Assembly (NCBI RefSeq): GCF_023856365.1 | Contig: NW_026042401.1 | Span: 248,001 to 312,000 of the forward strand | Source of the DNA: Brienomyrus brachyistius | Taxonomy: Eukaryota > Chordata > Actinopteri > Osteoglossiformes > Mormyridae | Direction of reading: 5' to 3' | Length of the DNA stretch: 64,000 nucleotides | Shown: positions 37,645 to 50,258 of the stretch, piece by piece | Layout of the letters: each line of letters opens with the position of its first letter | Numbering within the stretch: the first letter of the stretch is position 1 | Translations under genes and position numbers: made by a program | The notes under the pieces: model-generated | Told to the model about the DNA's origin: nothing | Database searches by the model: none | What the model saw: the letters and a program-made list of their open reading frames with translations, nothing else

Positions 37645-38640
37645 AAGACAAGACACATCAGTTAACGGACATGAGCACACATTTCATTAGCATATGCAAG
37701 ACAGTGATAAACTTGCACACAAAAACATTTTTAAATGCATTATTCCAAGCAGTCCGTTAGTATTAAGTTTCTTTCTGAACAGTTTACATAACTAGCAAAA
37801 TATAAATTACGTTTTTACTTTAAAATCTACGCAGTACATTCACATTTACAGACGACTGACAAAAGTGCACTGTACAAACATCGCTGTGACGTAATGCAGC
37901 CATACGAACATTTGTCGCACATCGGTTTTTATTTTGGAGCTGCTACAGTCCGTAAACACGAAGACATCGCGTCATATTCCCTTTCCAGTTAATTTTATCC
38001 ATATGTAGCGTACACTGCTGCAGTCATAACTGACCATTCGTTGCCTTACTTGACCGATCTGTATGCCTACTGCACTACACTTCACTTGTACATCTTACTA
38101 CACTAAGGCGTCTACTAAACAAATATACGTCCACTGTTCAGTCGCGGATTTTACAGCACTTCTCAGATGTGCATTATCGATACAGCTACACAGGCATAAA
38201 CAAACAAGTAAATCACAACGTTAACACTAAGTCAGTCGCATGCTAAACGTCCGTAAAATCCGCAAAAATATACACCGGCTGCACATGCAGCAATAGCGAG
38301 AGATACTCTCCTTACTCGACGAGCTATGAAACGCCGATTATAAAAATGAATGCAGCTGCTGCTTTAAACCAGACTCTTTAAAAGATAACACTAGCAATTT
38401 ACTACTGCGACACTGACCAACTGCTATAACATTAATCGTGTTCGCGCCGTTATACTTTAAATGTTTATAAAAATAAAGACTTGTCTAATTTTCATAACAC
38501 AGAGGCATTTCAAGCATCACCTACGCCTTTCAAAATACATTTCTTACTTACCCCGATAAAGTCGGAATCGACTTAGTCCTAACTTTAAACGAAGATAGGT
38601 CTATCATAATTATAAATGTTAAAATAACCGAACGCCATGC
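37645..38640. other. Single-copy region leading into diverged tandem repeat
   Basis: No gene recognised. From about 38,390 the sequence is an older, diverged copy of the end of the 1.1-kb unit that follows (shared CGCGCCGTTA-CTTTAAAT, CATAACACAGA-GCATT and AGATAGGTCTA-CATAATTATAAAT). Confidence 0.5.
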
Positions 38641-39162
38641 CACAGACACACAACGTTTAAAACATACTCTGCGCTTGTTTACTAAAATTAATTTTGTCCA
38701 CTTACACGTCATTTACTGCTGCCAAATTATCGGCTGCATTACAAAATACGTTACGTTACAGCATAGCCCTACATGATCGGTAATAATTTAAATCACCTTT
38801 ACACAATTTATTATTTTGACAGTGCGCTAAACAAATACAATTTAACTGCATAAAAGCATATTTCCGTGTCAGTCCCATTTCAACTATGAGCACACGATGA
38901 TCCCATTCTATCTTCCTTCCGTATACATGTGCAAATCCTTAACAAAAATATTAAGCATAAAATGGCCACCGTAAAAACTACACTTACTGGCACATTTAAC
39001 ACCGCACAGACAGACGCTTTAGCTACTCAAGCTGTATTACCCATAGCCAAACAAAAATATTTTAAAAAAACCTTACCAAAAAATAAACCACCTACAATTA
39101 GAAAACAGCAAAGCGGCAACAAACGAATAAAAACATACCATTACACATATGTAGCGTCTTAC

Positions 39163-39244
39163 CTGTTCCAAGCCCAGAAGTAACATGTACTTCTGCCTAT
39201 TACCCTTGCCTATACCTCGGCGCGTCACAGACGTCAGCCAATGA
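39163..39244 (-). promoter_or_regulatory. Promoter-like cluster and putative first exon (copy 1)
   Basis: Minus strand: ATTGG (CCAAT box, 39242-39238) next to TGACGT (CRE core, 39236-39231). An ATG follows at 39186 in ATGTTACTTCTGGGC. It reads eight codons to CAG at 39163, followed by a GTAAGA splice donor. The distance of about 45 bp between CRE and ATG suits a short 5' leader. Confidence 0.4.
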
Positions 39245-40260
39245 AAACCTCAGAAACAGGTCCCCGTCTCTGGCAATGTACTTGCACGAAACAATGACAG
39301 AAAAAGTCCCACACTGAAACGCGTCTTCACAGCTATCCTAAATAAATGCTTAATCAGCTTACCACTGTATGAAGTTATTTCTTTACCCTAAATTGTACAC
39401 TTCACTCTTAAAACGTCCAGCATCAAACTAGAACTAGGAAAAATTGCTGACAAAACCTAACTCTTTAAAAAACCTAACTAAATTACCAGTAGGACACTAA
39501 ACAACGAGTAAAAAAGTAATCCTTTGCGCGCCGTTACTCTTTAAATTTGTTTAAAAACAGATTCGATAAATATACAAATATTTATCAAATGTTCATAACA
39601 CAGAAGCATTCCAACCATCACCTACCTCTTTCAAAATACATGTCTTCTTTACCCAGATAACGTCGGATTCCACATAGACCTAACAAAGATAGGTCTACCA
39701 TAATTATAAATATTAAAATATAACCGTACGGCATCCCACACACACACACAACGTTTAAAACATACTCTGCGCTTGTTTACTAAAATTAATTTTGTCCACT
39801 TACACGTCATTTACTGCTGCCAAATTATCGGCTGCATTACAAAATACGTTACGTTACAGCATAGCCCTACATGATCGGTAATAATTTAAATCACCTTTAC
39901 ACAATTTATTATTTTGACAGTGCGCTAAACAAATACAATTTAACTGCATAAAAGCATATTTCCGTGTCAGTCCCATTTCAACTATGAGCACACGATGATC
40001 CCATTCTATCTTCCTTCCGTATACATGTGCAAATCCTTAACAAAAATATTAAGCATAAAATGGCCACCGTAAAAACTACACTTACTGGCACATTTAACAC
40101 CGCACAGACAGACGCTTTAGCTACTCAAGCTGTATTACCCATAGCCAAACAAAAATATTTTAAAAAAACCTTACCAAAAAATAAACCACCTACAATTAGA
40201 AAACAGCAAAGCGGCAACAAACGAATAAAAACATACCATTACACATATGTAGCGTCTTAC

Positions 40261-40342
40261 CTGTTCCAAGCCCAGAAGTAACATGTACTTCTGCCTATTA
40301 CCCTTGCCTATACCTCGGCGCGTCACAGACGTCAGCCAATGA
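40261..40342 (-). promoter_or_regulatory. Promoter-like cluster and putative first exon (copy 2)
   Basis: Same elements 1098 bp further right: CCAAT (40340-40336), CRE core (40334-40329), ATG at 40284 and donor after 40261. If functional, these are duplicated alternative promoters for one downstream minus-strand transcript. Confidence 0.4.
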
Positions 40343-40862
40343 AAACCTCAGAAACAGGTCCCCGTCTCTGGCAATGTACTTGCACGAAACAATGACAGAA
40401 AAAGTCCCACACTGAAACGCGTCTTCACAGCTATCCTAAATAAATGCTTAATCAGCTTACCACTGTATGAAGTTATTTCTTTACCCTAAATTGTACACTT
40501 CACTCTTAAAACGTCCAGCATCAAACTAGAACTAGGAAAAATTGCTGACAAAACCTAACTCTTTAAAAAACCTAACTAAATTACCAGTAGGACACTAAAC
40601 AACGAGTAAAAAAGTAATCCTTTGCGCGCCGTTACTCTTTAAATTTGTTTAAAAACAGATTCGATAAATATACAAATATTTATCAAATGTTCATAACACA
40701 GAAGCATTCCAACCATCACCTACCTCTTTCAAAATACATGTCTTCTTTACCCAGATAACGTCGGATTCCACATAGACCTAACAAAGATAGGTCTACCATA
40801 ATTATAAATATTAAAATATAACCGTACGGCATCCCACACACACACACAACGTTTCAAACATA

Positions 40863-41285
40863 CTCTGCACTTGTTTACTAAAAATTAATTTTGGCCACTT
40901 ACACGTTATTTTCTACTGTCGAATTTTTATAAGCTGCATTACGAAATATATTACTTTGAAACATAGGCATATATGAGATATACCATGTCGTTAGAAGACA
41001 TAAGAATGTTTTGTGAATGTGAAACCCTTCCAAAATTATCAGCCGAAACGCACTTTTGCTTATTTCAGCGCCAACAAGTGGTGAAATCATGCCATTTTCC
41101 TAATTCTGGGACATACCCTATGCACATTGTAAGGGAAATTTTAATGCCCACCCACCCCCCAAGGCTTAGCGCCTTTTATTGCTCTTGGGACTTTTCCATG
41201 TCGAATTTGTGACACCTGACACCTGATAGTCTGAGCCCTCACAGTACAGAGAAACCATCAGTTGTTAGTGCATCACTCTAGAGCC
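40863..41285 (+). promoter_or_regulatory. Presumed upstream region of the RPA-like gene
   Basis: Begins as a diverged third copy of the 1.1-kb unit and turns unique by about 41,000. It precedes the start codon in GAGCCATGG at 41286. No TATA box in a typical place was recognised, so the promoter position is inferred from the gene only. Confidence 0.3.
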
Positions 41286-42824
41286 ATGGCCAGCCCCGCG
41301 AAGATCGCCAAAGGAGATTCTGAAATTTTGGAAGGCTACTTGCACTCCGTCTCACCAAATCTCGTCTCCAAGCGCAATGCAAAATATTTTAATGCGCTAC
41401 TGCAAACCAGCAGAGACGAATTTCACAAAGTTGTCTGCTTTGCTCCAGAAAAGCAGACTTGCTTCGCTCAGGCCTGCAAGAATAAGACTGCAGTGAAGCT
41501 CATTAACGTCAAGAGAAGCATCAGTAAGTCTTAATTTTGTTAAAATTAAAAAAAAAAAAAATACGACATTCTAATTCATATAAAGTGACAATTTACCCTA
41601 AATGAAGCTAATGTTTACTCGTTCATGTTTCCTAGGCTTCTCAAACCCTGATGGCTTCGATATCTTATGCAACAGAGCCACCAGCGTAGAGGTGGTCAAC
41701 CTCTCTTTTCTACCTAAGGTCCCTCCCAGCAGCTCAAAACTGAATATCTCCAAAGTGAAAATGCTAGGACCTAAACAAACTGTGAGTAGATATAATAATC
41801 TTATGAGTGGTACAATGAAATACAGTTCTCCGTTATTTTATTTTTAAAACCCCGTTAATCCGTCATGACAAATACGTTTCTAACGTTCTTGCACATTTAA
41901 TTTGACGACGTTTACCCTATTTCTGTGGTGTGTAAGTACATTTACGGCAATTTATTAAAGCCTCTATTTAACGAGACGTAAAATGCATGTAAATGACCAT
42001 ACGGTAACTTTCAACGTAATTGTCATATGATAGCCATATCTTCTAAAGAAATCTATTGTTAGTATTTTCGTAGCAGTCATACTTTATGTACGTATATGTG
42101 TCTGTCACAGGTCGGTGTCCTAGAAGCTAAAGTTCTTTCTCCTGGAAGCTTCACGAAAATGGTCAGTGTGAACGGCACTGACTTGGAGCTCAAGGAATTC
42201 CAGATTGGAGATTCCACAGGACACGTGAAGGTGGCTTTATGGGACACACAAATTGTGCAAGTGGAACCTCTAAAGTCCTACAAATTCACAAACCTATCAA
42301 CGAGGGAACGGGATGGACAAATACACCTATCTGGCACTCCATCCACCACAATTATACAAATTTGCGACCTACAAGTCCCTCAGTGTAGTGAAGCCAGTCA
42401 GGCTGAGACAATTTCCGAATTGGCAGGAACTGTGACTGGAATTCAAATCGTATGTAAACGTCGGTGTGCAAAATGCCAGACTCCACAACTTGAGTTCAAA
42501 CCCAAATCATCCTTCCATAGATGTATCGGCTGCAAACTCATGCAAAAGTGTTCGGCTTTTAACACAACATATACCGGTACTTTGTCCATTACAGAAGATG
42601 GCAAAGACAACACTGTCACCATTAGTAACTCAGCTATTAGATATTATTTGACTGAGCAAGGCATGTCCCATCTTTTAAACGATGTGGAGGACATAGAGGA
42701 ACATTTTATTAACGTGGGTGAATTTTCTGTCTCAGTCAACGAGGATGGGCTGATTACCTGCATCAAGGAAAATGTGCAGCACAAAGGCGATGACGATGTA
42801 GATTCTGTAAATACAGCTGAGTAA
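41286..42824 (+). CDS. RPA-like single-strand DNA-binding OB-fold protein with zinc ribbon, three exons
   Basis: Three exons join in frame: 41286-41523 (donor GTAAGT, phase 1), 41636-41781 (acceptor TTCCTAG, donor GTGAGT, phase 0) and 42111-42824 (acceptor GTCACAG, stop TAA). The protein is 365 residues. The start has a strong context, GAGCCATGG. Residues about 10-125 look like one OB-fold (LQTS...VVCFAPEKQTCF). Residues 129-225 are a second (GVLEAKVLSPG, LKEFQIGDSTGHVKVALWD). They are followed by a zinc ribbon, C247-x2-C250 and C266-x2-C269 with extra Cys at 243 and 275, much like DNA-binding domain C of replication protein A 70 kDa. The role is inferred: single-strand DNA binding in the nucleus. 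It is shorter than RPA70 (about 620 residues) and lacks its N-terminal protein-interaction part. The gene may be a host paralogue, or cargo or a partner of a transposon; RPA-like genes are known Helitron passengers in plants. Confidence 0.85.
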
Positions 42825-42924
42825 CTGTATTTTGCTATTTTTTTTTTTTTGCTTTCAAAAGTATTTAATATTTTGTATAGAGTGCTATTTATATAATTTT
42901 CTGACTTTTTCATTGTTTGTTATA

Positions 42925-42930
42925 AATAAA
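42925..42930 (+). terminator. Polyadenylation signal AATAAA of the RPA-like gene
   Basis: AATAAA about 100 bp after the stop codon, followed within about 20 bp by a GT-rich stretch (CTGTGACGTCTGTGTTCC). Confidence 0.75.
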
Positions 42931-42959
42931 CATATTTCACCTGTGACGTCTGTGTTCCA

Positions 42960-44209
42960 TATTAGCGTAAGCCAAACCATTTAATAACCAGGTTCTTTTT
43001 ACAATATCCATTTTCACTAAGTGATTTGTAAAACGTAACCATGTCCATGGTTACTTCCTCCCACAGTACATATTCAACAGCAAAATCCTGATAAACTACA
43101 ATTTATAAAACACGGGCGAAGTGTATAGCATATGTTACAGGACGGAGTGCCTTATTAGCTCTAAACTTGAAAAGATTTATACACATACATGTCGCTCCTT
43201 CAAGAAATGGGATTCATAGCGATTATGCATCCGATCTCTTGCCATTCCACGGTAATTGTGTATTTGTTTTTAATCACTGTTAATCACATTATCGTCTTCT
43301 ACCAAGATCCCTATCAGTGACCGTCTCTTTTGCAAAAATGAAGCCGTAAACCTCTACCTGTAGCGCTTCAATTAGCTCTATGCATCTATTCTATGCAGAA
43401 TGTATATCATTCGGTATTTCTCTTCTGAAACAGTACACCTATGTTACGAAATGCTAGAAACCAATCCCTACTGGAAGGCATTACTTCGGGGTGGCACTGC
43501 AACAAACGGAAGACGTGGTACAGCAGCCCAAAAGTGTTCGTGTTGTTTATTTTACATTACTGCGCTTTAAATTAACCTGCTAACTAAAACAAGAACTGCA
43601 AAAAGTTAATTTCACAGAACACTTCTTCCAATACGATGACATGAAAATGAAATACTATACAATGCATGGAAATTATATAGTACTGAGGAAGCATGTCGTT
43701 TTTATACTAAACCCCAAAACCTTACAGATGAACTGAAGTGGACATTTGTATAAGCGACTTGTAAACGTATTCAGCTTAACACAGGTAAGATTTATATTCA
43801 TTTTTAATGTTCAAAAAATGACGCACCTTTTACCTCTGACTCTTACAAATAAATAACGCTGTGTGACAAATGTTAGTAGTTAGAAATAGTTTTGCTTATG
43901 TTTATGTTAAAAATATAACCGCTTAAATGTCATACAAGTACATACACGCGCACGCGAAAGTATTTCTTTTTACACCAGAATATATTTGGCCAATTGTATG
44001 AAACTGAAATCGCAATTTCACAATCAAGACAAATAGTGATTCAGTTCTATTTCAAATTCTGATACATTAGCACCTGTATTTTACCATTTCTCAGACCACA
44101 CCTTAAGAAAAACGTCTCTGTAGAGACCCGACATTAAAAACATTACAACTGGCTTTCATTTGCAAAACAATACGTCTTCATGAGGCAGCGAGCAGCCTGT
44201 GTTCGTAGT
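42960..44209. other. Intergenic AT-rich stretch, nothing recognised
   Basis: Single-copy DNA with no exon, RNA gene or familiar repeat that I can support. Confidence 0.5.
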
Positions 44210-44225
44210 GGGGGGGGGGGGGGGG
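44210..44225 (+). repeat. G16 homopolymer next to the right array edge
   Basis: Uninterrupted run of 16 G, 30 bp before satellite similarity begins. Confidence 0.95.
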
Positions 44226-44254
44226 AGTGGAGGTGGCACCTAAATGTGGAATAC

Positions 44255-45473
44255 AAAATCCTTTGTACTGCAACTTCTATAAGTCATGCCAAATCAAGAT
44301 ATATGTATTGTCTAATGACAGTCATATGCTTTCCCTTTTCGTATTTTAAAAATAAATAAATGACATATTCCTATAACTCCAACAATCTGCACCGCAACTA
44401 GGTGATTCTGGTATCAAGTCAATCAGGACACTGCCGTCATGGATGATTCATAAACAATACTCGACCTGTCTGTATAATATGGACACCAGCCACACCCAAC
44501 CTGCACCCCTTCCATTCCCATTTCAGTCAAACAGCTAAGTCTCAGGCTTGCTTCATCCAGTCCTCACAAAATTTGATCAGCTAATGTAGCACTGCCCCCA
44601 GACAGACCCTCCACATTTACTTGTGATCGTTCAAACGGGGTTACTTCTGCCAATGTCCAAATTTGTCTAAGACCCACCTTAGTTAATTCAGCTGAAATAT
44701 CCTTATTTTCCATCAAACATTCAAAGATTAATCACCCTCTCCTTCATCTGAGTCCATATTTTCAGTTTCCTTTTACTTTCCTGCCATCTGACTTTTACAA
44801 ATTTATAAGCCTTCAATTATACTTTAGGCTGTGTAAACTGCAGCAATTGCAATTTTGTAATAAATTAGCCAGCAGGTGGAGCCCTTGCTACATTTATAAA
44901 ATGCCATTGAATACTTTCAGCCTTTCTTCTGTCTAAATGAGCAGCCTATCCTGTCCATTAGCTTCTCATGCTATTGTAGTAGTATTTCCTACTTTCTGAC
45001 TATTTAAATGCATTGGCCAGCAATTACAGTCTCAATTTCATGTCCCATTATTATTGAACTTTTCATTTTATGCTGTGTACTCCATGTCTACCCACTTATT
45101 CTGTCCATTAGCTTCTCATGCTATCGTAGTAGTATTTCCTACTTTCTGACTATTTAAATGCATTGCCCAGCAGTTACGGTCTCTATTTTATGTCCTATTA
45201 TTATTGAACTTTTTATTTTATGCCATGTACTCCATTTCTACCCACTTATTCTTTCCATTAGCTTTGGAACCGCTTATCACTGCTTGCAGTTATATTTATT
45301 ATTATTTTTCTGCCCTAAAACTGAATGTACAGCCTAAACCGTAAGTGCTAGAATTATGAAACTTGGTAGGATGATGTCAATTCCTCCCCGCTACTCAGAT
45401 CATCCGACCCAACCATGTCGGCCAGATGGGGGCGCCGTGGCGCCCCCTAACGCGTTTTGATTGATATCTCCTG
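44255..45473 (+). repeat. Macrosatellite unit R0, truncated and diverged array edge
   Basis: Starts at CTTTGTACTGCAACTTC, matching unit-1 position about 1235. The first 400 bp are the most diverged satellite in the window and similarity rises to the right, as expected for an array boundary escaping homogenisation. Confidence 0.9.
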
Positions 45474-48323
45474 TCCTGTTAGTCCTATAATTGAAATTCA
45501 TATTTCTACTGATAGAGACATCCTTGCCCTACCAACTTGCCATTTGGACTATTAAGCTCCGCCTACTTAGATTTTTTGCTAATTTGCATAATTTGCAAAA
45601 CCTACTTTTGCTTGTAATTCCTACACCGTCTGACGGAATCAGACAAATGAGGTATCAAACTGATCAGGTCTCTGAGCTGATGAATACTAATTCAAATAAT
45701 CCTGATATTGGTCTATCATACGGCCACTAGCCACGCCCAAAGTCTACGTAAATTTAGCCAGTATTGGTCTGACTGTTATAACTTGGCCATACCTTAGCCT
45801 ACCTTCACCAAATTTTAAATCCTATCCCCGTACCCCATTCTGGGGACACTCTTGAAGGCAGGCCGCATTTCGTCAATAGGGGGCGCTACAACTAAAAACT
45901 GCCAATATCTCCTGACTTCCTTGACCGATCCAAATGAAATTTGGCATACATGTACTACTCTGAAGCCTGAGGTCAGCTATCTATCAGGGCAGTCATTAAT
46001 CATAAAACCCTAGCCACCATCAGCCAATCAAAATCAAGCAGCATTCTGACAGGCCTTTGACAGGCTTAACAACAGCTGATCTGAACAAAAATAGGCTTGT
46101 ACATTTGTCTCCTAACCCCTAGCAATCCCTGCGAAGGCCACACCAATTGTCCACATGGGGGCGCTACAGCGACAGGATTTGCATTTCTGCTTATTTCTAT
46201 TGAACTGTTAATGATAAAATTGAGATTTGTTACTTATCTAATGCACTGGCCCATGCCAAATTCAAAGCCATGTAGAACTTCATCCTATCTCTTTCCGCTT
46301 TTGCATATTTTATAGGAGTCTAAAAACATGACATTTCGTTAACCTCCTTGGATTTTCAACCAACCTATGTAATTCTGATATCATTCAAATCAGGAGACAG
46401 TCCTGGTATACAATTATTCAAAAAATCCTAAACTTTCTATAAGGTACGGCGACCAGCCACATCCAGACCATACAGGTGCCACGCCCACTTCAATCAGACA
46501 GCTGTATCTCAGGCCTGCCTCAGCCAATCACGACCAAACTTGAATAAGTCATCAAGGACGGTAGTGGGTAAGGGCCCTCCAAATTTGGTGCCGATCGGTC
46601 AAACGGGGGCGCTACAGCAATGCAATATGTGTCTCTAAACCTGCAAAACCAGTGAAAGTGACATTTATCTCATTTCTGTTCAAGTCTCATATTACTGGTA
46701 AAAATCCTTTGTACTGCAAGTTCTGTGAGTCATGCCAAATCAAGATATATGTATTGCATAATAACAGTCATCTGCATTCCCTTGTGATATTTAAAAACGG
46801 ATTAAATGAAATATTCCTATAACTTTAACAATCTACACCCCATGTAAGTGATTCTGGTGTCAAGTCAATCAAGACACTGCCGTCAGGGATGATTATTAAA
46901 AAATACCTGACCTTTCTGTATAATATGGCCACCAGCCACACCCAACCTGCATCATTTATAAGCCGATTTCAATCAAACAGCTAAATCTCAGGCATGCTTC
47001 ATCCAATCCTCACGAAATTTGATCCACTTATGTAGCACTGGTCTACAGACATACCCTCAAACTTTGATGCCGATCGGTCAAACGGGGGTGCTATGGCCAC
47101 TATCTGTATACTCCTAAGATCCACCTTAGGTCAAACAGCTAAATCTCAGGCTTGCTTCATCCAATCCTCACAAAATTTCACCCACTAATGTAGCACTGGC
47201 CCACAGACAGACCCTCCAACTTTGATGTCGATCGGTCAAACGGGGGCGCTATGGCGACTGTTCATATGTGTCTAAGAGCAAACTTGGCTGAGAAGGCCTA
47301 AAAATATTGAATAGAATTTATCCATGGAGCGCAGGCTCCACCTGCTGGCCAAACCATTTCAATTCCTATTTCAATCAAACAGCTAAATCTCAGGCAAGCT
47401 TCATCCCATCCTCACGAAATTTGATCCACTTATGTAGCACTGGCCCACAGACAGACCCTCCAACTTTGGTGCCGATCAGTCAAACGGGGGCGCTACAGCC
47501 ACTGTTCATATATGTCTAAGACCCACCTTAGTTAATTCAGCTGAAATATCCTTATTTTCCATCAAACATTCAAAGATTAATCACCCACTCCTTCATCTGA
47601 GTCCATATTTTCAATTTCCTTTTACTGTCCTGCCATCTGACTTTTACAAATTTATCAGCCTTCAATTATACTTTAGGCTGTGTAAACTGCAGCAATTGCA
47701 ATTTTGTAATAAATTATCCAGCAGGTGGAGCCCTTGCTCCATTTATAAAATGCCATTGAATACTTTCAGCCTTTCTTCTGTCTAAATGAGCAGCCTATTC
47801 TGTCCATTAGCTTCTCATGCTATTGTAGTAGTATTTCCTACTTTCAGACTATTTAAATGCATTGGCCAGCAAATACAGTCTCTATTTCATGTCCCATTAT
47901 TATTGAACTTTTCATTTTATGCTATGTACTCCATGTCTACGCACTTATTCTGTCCATTAGCTTCTCATGCTATTGTAGTAGTATTTCCTTCTTTCTGACT
48001 ATTTAAATGCATTGCCCAGCAGTTACGGTCTCTATTTTATGTCCTATTATTATTGAACTTTTCATTTTATTCCATGTACTCCATTTCTACCCACTTATTC
48101 TTTCCATTAGCTTTGGAACCGCTTATCACTGCTTGCAGTTATATTTTATTATTATTTTTCTGCCCTAAAACTGAATGTACAGCCTAAACCGTAAGTGCTA
48201 GAATTATGAAACTTGGTAGGATGATGTCAATTCCTCCCCGCTACTCAGATCATCCGACCCAACCATGTCGGCCAGATGGGGGCGCCGTGGCGCCCCCTAA
48301 CGCGTTTTGATTGATATCTCCTG
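45474..48323 (+). repeat. Macrosatellite unit R1, counterpart of L2
   Basis: Type A with two copies of the CTCATGCTATTGTAGTAG block (about 47814 and 47965), like L2. It has no hairpin module. Confidence 0.94.
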
Positions 48324-49942
48324 TCCTGTTAGTCCTATAATTGAAATTCATATTTCTACTGATAGAGACATCCTTGCCCTACCAACTTGCCATTTGGACT
48401 ATTAAGCTCCGCCTACTTAGATTTTTTGCTAATTTGCATAATTTGCAAAACCTACTTTTGCTTGTAATTCCTACACCGTCTGACGGAATCAGACAAATGA
48501 GGTATCAAACTGATCAGGTCTCTGAGCTGATGAATACTAATTCAAATAATCCTGATATTGGTCTATCATACGGCCACTAGCCACGCCCAAAGTCTACGTA
48601 AATTTAGCCAGTATTGGTCTGACTGTTATAACTTGGCCATACCTTAGCCTACCTTCACCAAATTTGAAATCCTATCTCTGTACCAAATTCTGGGGACACT
48701 GTTGAAGGCGGGCCGCATTTCGTCAATAGGGGGCGCTACAACTAAAAACTGCCAATATCTCCTGACTTCCTTGACCGATCCAAATGAAATTTGGCATACA
48801 TGTACTACTCTGAAGCCTGAGGTCAGGAATCTATCAGGGCAGTCATTAGTCATAAAACCCTAGCCACCATCAGCCAATCAAAATCAAGCAGCATTCTGAC
48901 AGGCCTTTGACAGGCTTAACAACAGCTGATCTGAACAAAAATAGGCTTGTACATTTGTCTCCTAACCCCTAGCAACCCCTGCGAAGGCCACCCCAATTGT
49001 CCACATGGGGGCGCTACAGCGACAGGATTTGCATTTCTGCTTATTTCTATTGAACTGTTAATGATAAAATTGAGATTTGTTACTTATCTAATGCACTGGC
49101 CCATGCCAAATTCAAATCCATGTAGAACTTCATCCTATCTCTTTCCGCTTTTGCGTATTTTATAGGAGTCTAAAAACATGACATTTCGTTAACCTCCTTG
49201 GATTTTCAACCAACCTATGTATATCTAGTATTATTCAAATCAGGAGACAGTCCTGGTATACAATTATTCAAAAAATCCTAAACTTTCTATAAGGTACGGC
49301 GACCAGCCACATCCAGACCATACAGGTGCCACGCCCACTTCAATCAGACAGCTGTATCTCAGGCCTGCCTCAGCCAATCACTACCAAACTTGAATATGTC
49401 ATCAAGGACGGTAGTGGGTAAGGGCCCTCCAAATTTGGTGCCGATTGGTCAAACGGGGGCGCTACAGCAATGCAATATGTGTCTCTAAACCTGCAAAACC
49501 AGTGAAAGTGACATTTATCTCATTTCTGTTCAAGTCTCATATTACTGGTAAAAATCCTTTGTACTGCAAGTTCTGTGAGTCATGCCAAATCAAGATATAT
49601 GTATTGCATAATAACAGTCATCTGCATTCCCTTGTGATATTTAAAAACGGATTAAATGAAATATTCCTATAACTTTAACAATCTACACCCCATGTAAGTG
49701 ATTCTGGTGTCAAGTCAATCAAGACACTGCCGTCAGGGATGATTATTAAAAAATACCTGACCTTTCTGTATAATATGGCCACCAGCCACACCCAACCTGC
49801 ATCATTTATAAGCCGATTTCAATCAAACAGCTAAATCTCAGGCATGCTTCATCCAATCCTCACGAAATTTGATCCACTTATGTAGCACTGGTCTACAGAC
49901 ATACCCTCAAACTTTGATGCCGATCGGTCAAACGGGGGTGCT

Positions 49943-50258
49943 ATGGCCACTATCTGTATACTCCTAAGATCCACCTTAGGTCAAACAGCTAAATCTCAGG
50001 CTTGCTTCATCCAATCCTCACAAAATTTGATCCACTTATGTAGCCCTGGTCTACAGACATACCCTCAAACTTTGATGCCGATCGGTCAAACGGGGGTGCT
50101 ATGGCCACTATCTGTATACTCCTAAGATCCACCTTAGGTCAAACAGCTAAATCTCAGGCTTGCTTCATCCAATCCTCACAAAATTTCACCCACTAATGTA
50201 GCACTGGCCCACAGACAGACCCTCCAACTTTGATGTCGATCGGTCAAACGGGGGCGCT
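49943..50258 (+). repeat. 158-bp internal tandem duplication in R2 (also in R3 and R4)
   Basis: Adjacent 158-bp steps starting ATGGCCACTATCTGTATACT at 49943 and 50101. The extra copy is a chimera: it begins as the sub-repeat with CTCACAAAATTT and switches at about 50021-50030 to the neighbouring type with GATCCACTTATGTAG. This is the expected product of unequal exchange between the two adjacent sub-repeats. The same chimera is at 52971 and 55999. Confidence 0.92.

Larger units (their letters stand above)
38667..40862. repeat. Two near-identical 1098-bp tandem copies
   Basis: Copies 38667-39764 and 39765-40862 start at CTCTGCGCTTGTTTACTAAA and are practically identical. Diverged partial copies flank them (about 38390-38666 on the left, 40863-41000 on the right), so an old tandem array has one recent duplication. 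Each copy contains an 84-codon open frame (38929-39183; 40027-40281) without recognised motif, and promoter- and splice-like elements on the minus strand. Confidence 0.93.

Noticed and set aside
24513..44254. Whole 20-kb island as one insertion into a continuous satellite array
   Set aside because: The two inner satellite edges stop at different unit positions (about 2310 and about 1240), overlapping by about 1 kb, and both edges are decayed. A clean insertion is not supported, though a later rearrangement could hide one.
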